In this document: piece by piece, positions 1 to 6,662 of the stretch
Position numbering within the stretch: the stretch's first letter is position 1
How the letters are laid out: every line of letters starts with the position of its first letter
Source of the DNA: Puia dinghuensis
GTDB lineage: Bacteria > Bacteroidota > Bacteroidia > Chitinophagales > Chitinophagaceae
Direction of reading: 5' to 3'
Length of the DNA: 8,329 nucleotides
Assembly: GCA_026224995.1 (NCBI GenBank)
Contig: JAMFRX010000267.1
Coordinates: 1 to 8,329, forward strand
Program-made: the position numbers and the translations under genes
Notes under the pieces: generated by a model
Told to the model about the DNA's origin: nothing
Seen by the model: only the letters and a program-made list of their open reading frames with translations
The model's database searches: none

Positions 1-632
1 AGGTTCGGAACTCCGCCGAGCAAGCCGATGTAGGGTATAACGAGCAGCAGCGCCAGCGGATGTTTGGCCGGCGACCAGGCAAACAGTTCCCAGATGACAA
101 AGCCGAGCAGACATATGGCCGCTGCAAAGTTGATCCCGCTGCTGCCGAGCAGAAAGCGCCAGATGCGTTTGTTAGTGACGCGGTATTGGAAATCCCTGTC
201 GACAAATTGGGAAAGGTTTTTGTTAGGCCAGCTATGTTGAAGCGTGAAATCCGCTGTATCGAAAGGGTGATCGTCAAAAAAAGACCGGATCAAGGGGGTT
301 GCTTCCGCGTATTGCGAAAAGCTTTTAGAGAACAGCTGATGCTGCGGGTTGAAAAAATAGAGTATAAATTTTCCGTTGTAATACAGCGCGAGTTTCAGAA
401 AATTACCCTGGGCATCCTGGATGGTGACGGAAGGGGAGGTGAGGCCAACACGAAGGTGATCCCGCTGCTTTTCCCAGGGAAAGTCGGCTATGAGCTGAAT
501 GGTCTCCTGGGCTGTTCGTTCTTTTTCGTCGATGTATTCGCCAGCCTCGAAATTGGTGTACTGAATTTTTACAAGCAGCTGCAAAGGAGGTATTTTTTGT
601 CTTGCAAATCTAGAAAAATCCTTAAATTGCAC
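1..632 (-). CDS. Uncharacterised protein with C-terminal membrane segments, partial (runs off the left edge)
   Basis: An open minus-strand frame of 210 codons reaches the window edge without a stop. The most upstream plausible start is a GTG at 632-630; there is an in-frame TGA further upstream inside the tRNA gene and no ATG near the 5' end. The visible protein has a charged soluble part (about residues 1-160, with stretches such as FEAGEYIDEKE near 28-38 and LALYYNGKFILYFF near 81-94). Two hydrophobic segments follow, at about 167-185 (FAAAICLLGFVIWELF) and 192-207 (PLALLLVIPYIGLLGG), so it is probably a membrane protein. Composition is natural (many aromatic residues, few Arg/Pro runs), unlike the opposite-strand reading, which is why I take this strand as coding. 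I do not recognise the family. It is divergent from the tRNA gene, with only 16 bases between them. The start is uncertain; a TTG at 584-582 is an alternative. Confidence 0.68.
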   Translation of the reverse strand, partial: MQFKDFSRFARQKIPPLQLLVKIQYTNFEAGEYIDEKERTAQETIQLIADFPWEKQRDHLRVGLTSPSVTIQDAQGNFLKLALYYNGKFILYFFNPQHQLFSKSFSQYAEATPLIRSFFDDHPFDTADFTLQHSWPNKNLSQFVDRDFQYRVTNKRIWRFLLGSSGINFAAAICLLGFVIWELFAWSPAKHPLALLLVIPYIGLLGGVPN

Positions 633-648
633 GCTCTTAGTTTTTTTT

Positions 649-722
649 GGGTTGTTAGCTCAGTTGGTTAGAGTATTACCTTGACATGGTAGGGGTCACT
701 GGTTCGAATCCAGTACAACCCA
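649..722 (+). tRNA. tRNA-Val (anticodon GAC)
   Basis: A complete cloverleaf can be folded by eye. The acceptor stem GGGTTGT (649-655) pairs with ACAACCC (715-721). The D arm is GCTC/GAGT, with one G-T pair. The anticodon stem TTACC (676-680) pairs with GGTAG (688-692) around the loop TTGACAT (681-687). A five-base variable loop follows, then the T arm ACTGG-TTCGAAT-CCAGT. Position 722 is the discriminator A. The anticodon GAC (683-685) reads valine codons GTC and GTT. The 3' CCA is not encoded (CGA follows), so it must be added by a nucleotidyltransferase. An intrinsic terminator follows directly, so this is a single-tRNA transcript. Confidence 0.95.
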
Positions 723-727
723 CGAGG

Positions 728-759
728 CCGGCCAGACGATAAGTCTGGCCGGTTTTTTT
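728..759 (+). terminator. Rho-independent terminator of tRNA-Val
   Basis: A perfect 10-bp GC-rich stem, CCGGCCAGAC (728-737) with GTCTGGCCGG (743-752), encloses the five-base loop GATAA. Seven T residues (753-759) follow immediately. It begins six bases after the tRNA discriminator, which makes it the terminator of that gene. Confidence 0.93.
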
Positions 760-857
760 ATGTGGAGGGCGTACGCAAAGGCAACTATTTGACCAGCAAA
801 TACGTATCATTGCGTTGGTGACATTGCCAAAGACAGCCCGGGAAGACGGAGGCAGGG

Positions 858-884
858 CATTTGTTAGGAATTCTTTAACAAATG
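858..884. repeat. Perfect 9-bp inverted repeat upstream of the first lipoprotein gene
   Basis: CATTTGTTA (858-866) and TAACAAATG (876-884) are exact reverse complements separated by nine bases that contain GAATTC. The repeat lies 41 bases upstream of the lipoprotein start. It has AT-rich arms and no following T-run, which suits a protein-binding site or 5' leader hairpin better than a terminator. The function is inferred from position only. Confidence 0.45.
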
Positions 885-924
885 AAAAGTTAAACTTTTA
901 GCCTGTTTAGCGTTCTAAGGGGGC

Positions 925-1596
925 ATGAAATTCCCTGATATGAAAAAGTGCTTAGCGTTTACTTCGATCGTACTGGTTACCTTATTGGTTGCTTCCTGTA
1001 GCAAACACAACTCCGGTCCGAATGCCGGTTACGGGCCCAATTCCCTTTTTCCGCTGACCGCCGGGGACACCTGGTACTACCATGATTCGGTTTTCACCGA
1101 TACAGGCTACAAAACGGACTATCTCGATACGATGGTAGCGACCAAGAATGCATTTACCGATGCCGCCGGTACGGTGTACCTGGAGCTGAATAACCCCAAT
1201 GGGTGGTATGATGCCGCCTATATTGCCGTAGATCCCAGCAACTATGCCGTTTATGAAGCGGACAGCATTACGGGTATGCAGCCGTATACCATGTTTGCGA
1301 CCGTGTCGCAGGACGGGTCGATCGGGAGCTATCAGGACATCAGCAACCCCGGATGTCCGATCTACTATACCCAATATGGCTATGCCGCCCCGGTGATGGT
1401 GGGTACGTATTCCACCTATAAGAATGCGGAGGTCGTCGTAGACTGCCATCAGACATTGCTGGAGGAAACGGATTATTATCTGACTCCGGGTGTTGGGGTA
1501 GTGAGGGTAGATGATTTCCTGACGGATACGACGGGTGGGGTCAATAAATTCTACGAAGAGTATTCGCAGACGCTCACTGGGTCTGTGTTACACTAA
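925..1596 (+). CDS. Uncharacterised lipoprotein
   Basis: A 223-residue exported protein. The N-terminus has a lysine-bearing n-region, a hydrophobic core and a lipobox LVAS followed by Cys25, the predicted lipidation site. The mature protein begins CSKHNSGPNAG, a flexible linker, then NSLFPLTAGDTWYYHDSVF (about 39-57), a pattern I associate with small envelope lipoproteins of Bacteroidota. The rest is rich in Tyr, Asp, Thr and Gly, suggesting a beta-sandwich or barrel, with no catalytic motif that I recognise. Two starts are possible: ATG at 925 and ATG at 940. The second gives a more typical MKK start. The purine-rich stretch AAGGGGG at 917-923 is badly spaced for both, so it does not decide. 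The gene converges with the Omp85-like gene and the two overlap by four bases at their stops. Substrate and partner are unknown. Confidence 0.83.
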   Translation: MKFPDMKKCLAFTSIVLVTLLVASCSKHNSGPNAGYGPNSLFPLTAGDTWYYHDSVFTDTGYKTDYLDTMVATKNAFTDAAGTVYLELNNPNGWYDAAYIAVDPSNYAVYEADSITGMQPYTMFATVSQDGSIGSYQDISNPGCPIYYTQYGYAAPVMVGTYSTYKNAEVVVDCHQTLLEETDYYLTPGVGVVRVDDFLTDTTGGVNKFYEEYSQTLTGSVLH

Positions 1597-2846
1597 AATA
1601 CTTCGCCTAAGTTCGCGAAGATGCCTTGCGATCCGTGGAGACCGAATCCATAGTCGAGGCAGACATTAGTTCTCGAAAATTTATTCAGGCGGATACGGAT
1701 GCCGCCGCCCCAGCCGGGGTTGATGGCTTCGAACCGGTTGGTGACGGGCTCGGTAAAGGATTGGGCGTTGACGAAGACGACTCCGCCCAGGAAGCCGTTG
1801 CTGGTGAGGCCGAAGCGGTATTCGGATTCCAGGTAGAGGCAGTCTTTGCCGCGGAACCGGCCCTGGATATAGCCGCGGCCCATGTTGCTATAAGTATCGG
1901 AAGCGGTGGCCGGAAGCTGAAGGTAGGGTGGATTCCCATGGAGCGTAAACCAATCGAAGGTCCAGAAAGCGATCATATTTTTAGAGCCTGCGGGAAAATG
2001 CTTGTATGCACGAGCATCGAACTGCAGGCTTTGCCAATTGGAGTCGCTGCCGAGCGCGGTGAAATTTGGCCGGAAGACGAGACTGGCATAATAGCCGGGT
2101 TCGGGGCTGAGGGCGTTACGCCGGCCATCGTAGAGGAGGTTGAAGGTTGGTCCGGAGGATGCCGCGGTGCTATGGAGGCCGTAGCGTTCGAAGTCCGTGA
2201 TAATTCCCGGCGTGGGCGACACTTCTCTCACCTTGTAGTAGTAATCCACGTTGTAGCCGAGACCCACGTAGAAGTCTTTGGCGATGGTTCGAAGGAGGGT
2301 CGTGTAGAACCGGAGGTAGAAGAAATCGATAGGGTCGACATCGCCTGTGGTGGTGAGACTACCCAATCCGTAGGTGTTCTGGGGGAACTTCTCGAACCGA
2401 TAGTCGCTTATAAAATTGTACTTGTTGTCCTTGGACCAGATGTTTCCTTGTATGGGGACGAGGAGCTGGTTCTTGAGCGTGTAGGTGAGATTGAGGTAGA
2501 TGCTGGACAGGTTTTCCTTGGGGTTGTCCTGCGTGTAGAATGCCACATTGCCTACCAGCTCCATGGCAAAGCCTGTCTGTAAGGTAAACTCTGCCGAAGG
2601 CAGCACCGAGCCATAGAGGCGGCCAGGTTTTTTGACTGCGGTATCGAGCCGTGGGGAGGGGTGTCGCATCAGGAGGTGCCGGCCGACGTCAATAAGGTCG
2701 ACGGGTTCGGTTCCGGTGAGCGCGTGTAAATGATGGGTGGCCGGAGAATCGGGGTTGGGTGGGATCGGGACGGTCTTTTGGGAATAGCTGTGAATGGAAA
2801 AAGCGAGTAGGAGGGAAAGGAGATAAATGGTTTTGAGGGCGGCCAA
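1593..2846 (-). CDS. Omp85/BamA-TamA family outer-membrane beta-barrel protein without POTRA domains
   Basis: A 417-residue protein with a Sec signal peptide (about residues 1-22, core IYLLSLLLAFSI, likely cut near SYS-Q). A proline-rich leader of roughly 60 residues follows, then a beta-barrel with alternating aromatic strands from about residue 75 to the end. Family signs are the barrel strand GYYASLVFRPNF (251-262), the RGY motif at 324-326 within GRGYIQGRFRGK, matching the conserved Omp85 loop-6 motif, the glycine-rich PGWGGGIRIRL (377-387), LDYGFG (397-402) and a C-terminal Phe417. At this length there is no room for the POTRA repeats of BamA or TamA. The start is TTG (2846-2844): a TAG stop lies directly upstream in frame, and no ATG precedes the signal peptide. 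Omp85 proteins insert or move proteins across the outer membrane; what this short form handles is unknown. It is divergent from the gene at 2975. Confidence 0.85.
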   Translation of the reverse strand: MAALKTIYLLSLLLAFSIHSYSQKTVPIPPNPDSPATHHLHALTGTEPVDLIDVGRHLLMRHPSPRLDTAVKKPGRLYGSVLPSAEFTLQTGFAMELVGNVAFYTQDNPKENLSSIYLNLTYTLKNQLLVPIQGNIWSKDNKYNFISDYRFEKFPQNTYGLGSLTTTGDVDPIDFFYLRFYTTLLRTIAKDFYVGLGYNVDYYYKVREVSPTPGIITDFERYGLHSTAASSGPTFNLLYDGRRNALSPEPGYYASLVFRPNFTALGSDSNWQSLQFDARAYKHFPAGSKNMIAFWTFDWFTLHGNPPYLQLPATASDTYSNMGRGYIQGRFRGKDCLYLESEYRFGLTSNGFLGGVVFVNAQSFTEPVTNRFEAINPGWGGGIRIRLNKFSRTNVCLDYGFGLHGSQGIFANLGEVF

Positions 2847-2974
2847 CTATTTTCGCCAAAAATAGGTAGTAAAAAGGCTTGGGAATGTGATCGATTTGTT
2901 AATGGCAGGGGGCATGCTTTTTGATGAATGCATACTAAACCGGCCTTTTTTTCGTTTTGGTAAAAAACCTAACT
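2847..2974. promoter_or_regulatory. Divergent intergenic region between the Omp85-like gene and the second lipoprotein gene
   Basis: These 128 bases separate two genes transcribed away from each other, so at least one promoter in each direction is expected. On the minus strand TATTTTTG (2864-2857) fits the Bacteroidota -7 consensus TAnnTTTG, but no TTTG sits at the right distance upstream, and transcription would begin almost at the start codon. On the plus strand TTTG at 2895-2898 is followed by an imperfect TTTTTG at 2918-2923. Neither is convincing, so only the region is called. Confidence 0.35.
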
Positions 2975-3538
2975 ATGCGCCGTATTTTCCCGCTTGTGCT
3001 TACATTTTCCGTTTTGCTGATCGTGGTCTCGTGTAAGAAATCCAGCACTTCTTCGTCTTCTGATACTTCTTTGACGGGTAACTGGAATTTTATAGATTTG
3101 ACTGCGCAGACGCGGGCAACAGCTACCAGCGGCCCCATCACCAACGTCACCACAAGCAGCTACAAGACCACGAACAATGCGGGGACGATTAGCTTTACCA
3201 ATGATTCCATGATCGTCAAGGGCCTTACCTATACTGCAGACACAACTGCTACTGATAGTACTTACCAGGGAAGCACGCTGTTGTCTGCCACTGTCGCGCC
3301 TTTTTCGGTAACTGTGCCAGCCACGTCACAGACGGTAAGCTACCAACTGATCAGCGCCGATTCCATCTATTTACCGAATGGCGGGATCGTTCCTGGAGGG
3401 GGTGCTTCCAGCGGTGCTGGAACGGGGGCGCATTATGTCATCAAGAACGATACGCTTGTCCTCACCATACAGGCCAGCCAAACCGTCAGTGGGGTTGCCG
3501 AGGTGGTGAATGGGGCGATCTATCTTAAGCGGCAATAG
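2975..3538 (+). CDS. Small Ser/Thr-rich lipoprotein, possibly lipocalin-like
   Basis: A 187-residue exported protein. The ATG at 2975 gives the signal sequence MRRIFPLVLTFSVLLIVVS ending at Cys20, a good type II signal peptide. An in-frame TTG at 2957 would add six residues and is less likely. After Cys20 comes KKSSTSSSS, a flexible tether. LTGNWNFIDL follows, resembling the opening strand (LxGxW) of the lipocalin-like lipoproteins common in Bacteroidota. Later segments such as GTISFTNDSMIVKGLTY and YQLISADSIYLPNG alternate like beta strands, and a Gly/Ser-rich loop (GGIVPGGGASSGAGTG) comes before the last strands, which end in GAIYLKRQ. No catalytic residues are recognisable. The gene stands alone, with 81 bases before the next start. 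The lipocalin-like assignment is tentative; the lipoprotein call is firm. Confidence 0.82.
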   Translation: MRRIFPLVLTFSVLLIVVSCKKSSTSSSSDTSLTGNWNFIDLTAQTRATATSGPITNVTTSSYKTTNNAGTISFTNDSMIVKGLTYTADTTATDSTYQGSTLLSATVAPFSVTVPATSQTVSYQLISADSIYLPNGGIVPGGGASSGAGTGAHYVIKNDTLVLTIQASQTVSGVAEVVNGAIYLKRQ

Positions 3539-3589
3539 ACAAGCCGGTAAAAGCCAATAGAAACCCTTACTTTTTTTCAGTATATTGAG

Positions 3590-3612
3590 CAGCGCAGCTA
3601 AAACCTGCGCTG
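3590..3612 (+). promoter_or_regulatory. Leader hairpin just upstream of the Gfo/Idh/MocA start codon
   Basis: CAGCGCAG (3590-3597) and CTGCGCTG (3605-3612) are perfect reverse complements around the seven-base loop CTAAAAC. The stem ends seven bases before the ATG at 3620, so in RNA it would cover the ribosome docking region. There is no T-run after it, which argues against a terminator. It could limit translation initiation or be a dyad operator; neither is shown. Confidence 0.45.
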
Positions 3613-3619
3613 TTTGCAT

Positions 3620-4966
3620 ATGAATAATAATCGTCGCGCCTTTTTACAGCAGAGCTCGGCCCTTGCGGGCGGGCTCCTCCTCTCCTCTATTGGCACTTCT
3701 GCGCTTGGTTCCACACGCCGGCTGTCGCCGTCGGACCAGATCAATGTCGGGGCTATAGGTCTGAATGGCATGGGCTGGGCCGATCTTACGGCGGCGCTTA
3801 AGCAGCCGGGGGTCAATGTGGTCGCGCTTTGCGATGTCGACAAAAATGTGCTGGACAAGCGGCTGAAAGACCTGTCGGGCATGAATGACGCTTCGGGAAA
3901 GAAGATCGATACGAGCAGGATAAAGACCTATGGCGATTACCGGAAAGTACTGGAGCAAAAAGATGTGGATGTGGTGATCATCGGGACGCCGGACCACTGG
4001 CATGCCCTGATCATGATCGAGGCCTGCATGGCGGGCAAGGATGTGTATGTGGAAAAGCCTGTGGGCAATTCCATAGGGGAGTGCCGGGCGATGATCGCCG
4101 CGCAGAAGAAATACAGCCGGGCGGTGCAGGGTGGCAAGTGGCAGCGGAGCGAGCAGCATTTCAAGGATGCCGTGGATTATGTGTATTCCGGTGTGCTGGG
4201 GAATATCCGGACCGTCAAAGTGTGGTGTTATCAGGGCTGGATGAAGCCGGGACCTGTGGTGCCTGATACCGCGCCCCCTGCCGGCGTCGATTATGCCATG
4301 TGGCTGGGGCCTGCGCCGAAGCGGACCTTCAATGCGAGCCGGTTCCACTTTAATTTCCGCTGGTTTTGGGATTATGCGGGCGGGCTGATGACGGACTGGG
4401 GTGTGCACCTGCTGGATTATGGGCTGTTGGGTATGAAAGCGGATGTCCCGAAGTCTGTCGCTGCGCTGGGAGGTAATTTTGCTTATCCCGATCTGTATGA
4501 GGAGACGCCTGATACCCTTACGACCCTTTATGAGTTCGATGGCTTCAACCTGGTCTGGGACCATGCGATGGGCATCGACAACGGCAGCTATGGTCGGGAC
4601 CATGGGATCGCCTTTATCGGCAATAATGGGACGCTGATCCTCAATCGCGGCGGCTGGGAGGTGATAGAAGAGCGGCAGAGCAAGAACAAGGTGAGCAAGC
4701 CTTTTGCAAAGGTCTCCGACGATGGGCTGGTGAATCACTGGGCTAATTTCGTGAGCGTGGTCCGGTCGCGGCGGATGGAAGACCTGCGTTGCTCCATAGA
4801 AGCGGGCGCCCATGTGGCTACGGTGGCGCAGATGGGGAATATCAGCTTCCGCACCGGGAAAAGGGTGGTCTGGGATAAGGCGGGCGGAAAGTTTACGGAC
4901 GAAGAGATCAACAGACAGTACTTTATGAAAGAATATCACAATGGTTATGAGCTTCCTAGGATCTAA
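3620..4966 (+). CDS. Tat-exported Gfo/Idh/MocA family oxidoreductase
   Basis: A 448-residue NAD(P)-dependent sugar oxidoreductase of the Gfo/Idh/MocA family. The N-terminus NNRRAFLQQSSAL is a twin-arginine (Tat) signal followed by a hydrophobic core and ALGS near residue 30, so it is predicted to be exported folded with its cofactor. The Rossmann domain begins INVGAIGLNGMG (41-52); the dinucleotide loop reads GLNGMG, with Asn at the second glycine of GxGxxG. Further landmarks are CDVD (71-74), GTPDHWH (122-128), the signature EKP with the catalytic-type lysine (145-147), and MTDWGVHLLD (257-266) with the conserved His263. A C-terminal alpha/beta substrate domain follows. The ATG at 3620 is preferred over an in-frame TTG at 3614 because it places the Tat motif normally. 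Relatives oxidise glycosides or act on carbohydrate derivatives; the exact substrate is not readable. The nearby DUF1080, ThuA and cytochrome c genes suggest glycoside 3-oxidation. Confidence 0.93.
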   Translation: MNNNRRAFLQQSSALAGGLLLSSIGTSALGSTRRLSPSDQINVGAIGLNGMGWADLTAALKQPGVNVVALCDVDKNVLDKRLKDLSGMNDASGKKIDTSRIKTYGDYRKVLEQKDVDVVIIGTPDHWHALIMIEACMAGKDVYVEKPVGNSIGECRAMIAAQKKYSRAVQGGKWQRSEQHFKDAVDYVYSGVLGNIRTVKVWCYQGWMKPGPVVPDTAPPAGVDYAMWLGPAPKRTFNASRFHFNFRWFWDYAGGLMTDWGVHLLDYGLLGMKADVPKSVAALGGNFAYPDLYEETPDTLTTLYEFDGFNLVWDHAMGIDNGSYGRDHGIAFIGNNGTLILNRGGWEVIEERQSKNKVSKPFAKVSDDGLVNHWANFVSVVRSRRMEDLRCSIEAGAHVATVAQMGNISFRTGKRVVWDKAGGKFTDEEINRQYFMKEYHNGYELPRI

Positions 4967-5025
4967 AAAAGCGATTTAACAAGAACTTTTATAATTATTA
5001 GCGATTTTTGAGGCTTAACTCTCCA

Positions 5026-5850
5026 ATGAAAAAACTAGCAACCGTAGTAATATGCCTGGCCTGTGTCTGTCAGGTGGGTTATGCCCAATCTACCGATACG
5101 ATAAGGGAAGTCAGCGCGACCCCGGGTTGGGGTGGCCAGCCGGACAGTCTGCCCAGGCGTTATGACTGGCAGAAGGCGGCCATGCTGAACAAGCCTTTCC
5201 CTGTACAATCGTTCATTATTCCCGCGGCGATGATCGCCTATGGGGCTACGGCTATGCACAGCAAAACCTTGCAGCACCTGAACGGAGACGTGAAGGAGCA
5301 GGTCTGGGAGGACAATCCGCACAAGCCATTTCATCTGGACAATTATCTCATGTTCGCGCCGACCTTGTCGGTATATGCTTTGAATGCAGCTGGCATTCAG
5401 GGAGCGCATAATTTCAAGGACAGGACTATCATTCTGCTGATGGCGAATATCTTTGCCAATGGGACCGTTTTTTCCACGAAGAGCTGGTCGCATGAGCGGC
5501 GTCCCGATGGGTCGGATTATCAAAGCTTTCCTTCCGGTCATACGGCGGAAGCTTTTGCCGGCGCGGAGTTCATGCGGATGGAATACAAGGATGTGTCACC
5601 CTGGTATGGAGTCGCAGGCTATGCCATGGCTACGGCCACGGGGATGCTCCGGATGTACAATGACAAGCATTGGATGAGCGATGTGGTAGCGGGCGCGGGT
5701 GTGGGCATTGCCTCGACGCGGCTGGCTTGCTGGCTGTATCCGAAGATGCAGCGGCTTTTCGGCAAGCCGAAGGACCCGCAGAAGGTGAGCATGCTGATGC
5801 CTACGTATTCGAGTGGTACGGTGGGGCTGGCTTTTGTGCGGCGGTTCTAG
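5026..5850 (+). CDS. Periplasmic PAP2-family phosphatase
   Basis: A 274-residue exported acid phosphatase-like protein. ATG at 5026 gives a Sec signal peptide (MKKLATVVICLACVCQVGYA, cut near residue 20); an upstream in-frame TTG at 5008 is less likely. All three PAP2 signature motifs are present: Lys152-x6-Arg159-Pro160, PSGH at 169-172, and Arg209-x5-His215-x3-Asp219. The only deviation is Leu instead of Ser before Arg209. These residues form the vanadium-haloperoxidase-type phosphatase site, with His172 and His215 as the expected catalytic pair. The middle and end contain hydrophobic stretches (about 64-75, 134-148, 220-234) that could pack as helices at the membrane. PAP2 enzymes remove phosphate from lipid pyrophosphates, phosphatidic acid, lipid A or soluble esters; the substrate here cannot be told. 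The gene lies 59 bases after the oxidoreductase gene, in the same direction, and might be co-transcribed with it. Confidence 0.92.
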   Translation: MKKLATVVICLACVCQVGYAQSTDTIREVSATPGWGGQPDSLPRRYDWQKAAMLNKPFPVQSFIIPAAMIAYGATAMHSKTLQHLNGDVKEQVWEDNPHKPFHLDNYLMFAPTLSVYALNAAGIQGAHNFKDRTIILLMANIFANGTVFSTKSWSHERRPDGSDYQSFPSGHTAEAFAGAEFMRMEYKDVSPWYGVAGYAMATATGMLRMYNDKHWMSDVVAGAGVGIASTRLACWLYPKMQRLFGKPKDPQKVSMLMPTYSSGTVGLAFVRRF

Positions 5851-5904
5851 CGCGGGCCGGCCAGCGGGTGCCAGGGCCACGCGGCCTTGGGCGGACGGGC
5901 GACC

Positions 5905-6651
5905 TTATTTTTTTCCCATTGCATATTGGATACCGGACAGCAGGTGGTGCAGGAACAGTGGATCTGCCCAGGTTTCGTCTGTATGGCCGAGGGCGGTATA
6001 GAAGGAACGGCCGCCGTCGTAATCATGATACCAGGAAAAGGGATGGTTGTCCCCGTTGGCGCCGCCGGTATAGGAGGTCTCGTCTATCTTAAGCAAGACC
6101 TTAATATCGGGGTTCAGGTATTTGAAATTATAGAGTTCGTCGAAGTGGGTCCAGGGGTTGGGAAAGCCCTGCATGGCGGGATGGGTGGGATCGACGACGA
6201 TGAATTTCGCCTCCTGTTGTTTGGGGTGGGACTTGAAGAAGCCGCCGACGAGGTCGCCATACCATTGCCAGTTGTATTCGCAGTCAGTGGCGGCATGGAT
6301 GCCGACGAAGCCGCCGCCGTTTTCTATGTAACCCTTGAGCGCGTCTTCTTCTTCGGGACCGAAGACCTTACCGGTGGGATCGAGGAAGATGAGGGCTGCA
6401 TATTTTTTCAGGATCTTTTTACGGAACCAGGTAGAGTCAGCGGTCGTGTCGACGGCGAAGCCGTTCGCTTCCCCCAGTTTCCGGATGGCTGCGACGCCTA
6501 CGGGGATGCTCGCATGGTGGTAGCCGTTAGTCTTGCAGAAGATCAGCACTTTCGGCTTGGAGAACGTTTGCGGCCAGATATGGGTGGCGGAGCTCAGGAG
6601 GGCGCCGCAGAGGAGGAGGCTGAGGGCGAGGAGGGCGGGTCTTTTTTTCAT
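5905..6651 (-). CDS. Secreted ThuA-like domain protein
   Basis: A 248-residue protein with an N-terminal Sec signal (KKRPALLALSLLLCGALLSSA) followed by one ThuA-like domain filling the rest. Family marks are KVLIFCKTNGYHHASIP (34-50), ALIFLDPTG (86-94), GGGFVGIHAATD (112-123), DELY (171-174) and WYHDYDGGRSFYTALGHT (207-224). ThuA is a glutamine-amidotransferase-like fold named after rhizobial trehalose utilisation, where ThuA/ThuB act in disaccharide breakdown through 3-keto sugars. The Cys15 in the signal core is not in a good lipobox, so I predict a soluble periplasmic protein rather than a lipoprotein. The ATG at 6651 starts 11 bases after the stop of the DUF1080 gene, with no ribosome-binding sequence. 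It is the last gene of the cytochrome c-DUF1080-ThuA operon and converges with the PAP2 gene. Confidence 0.92.
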   Translation of the reverse strand: MKKRPALLALSLLLCGALLSSATHIWPQTFSKPKVLIFCKTNGYHHASIPVGVAAIRKLGEANGFAVDTTADSTWFRKKILKKYAALIFLDPTGKVFGPEEEDALKGYIENGGGFVGIHAATDCEYNWQWYGDLVGGFFKSHPKQQEAKFIVVDPTHPAMQGFPNPWTHFDELYNFKYLNPDIKVLLKIDETSYTGGANGDNHPFSWYHDYDGGRSFYTALGHTDETWADPLFLHHLLSGIQYAMGKK

Positions 6652-6662
6652 GATGGGAGCAG

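Noticed and set aside
60..671. 203-codon plus-strand open frame at the left end
   Set aside because: It runs into the tRNA gene and has unnatural composition; the minus-strand frame over the same region looks like a real membrane protein.
649..722. tRNA gene as an integration (att) site for a mobile element
   Set aside because: No integrase gene, no repeat of the tRNA 3' end elsewhere in the window and no foreign-looking cargo.
726..735. GGCCGGCCAG shared between the tRNA terminator (726-735) and the gap after the PAP2 gene (near 5856-5865)
   Set aside because: A short GC-rich palindrome occurring twice in unrelated contexts; chance is sufficient explanation.
1626..2582. 318-codon plus-strand open frame antisense to the Omp85-like gene
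   Set aside because: Runs of Glu, Val and Gly without motif content; the minus strand has signal peptide, barrel strands and the Omp85 motif.
2857..2864. Minus-strand TATTTTTG as a Bacteroidota -7 promoter element for the Omp85-like gene
   Set aside because: It fits TAnnTTTG, but no TTTG -33 element is at the right distance and the implied start would leave almost no leader.
3644..4939. 431-codon open frame antisense to the Gfo/Idh/MocA gene
   Set aside because: Composition is rich in His, Arg, Pro and Ile with no domain signs, while the opposite strand encodes a complete, motif-bearing enzyme. Long antisense frames are expected from the codon bias of this DNA.
5851..5904. Possible bidirectional terminator between the converging PAP2 and ThuA genes
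   Set aside because: The gap is GC-rich with scattered GGCC elements, but the best stem is only about four pairs and is not directly followed by a T-run, so I do not call it.
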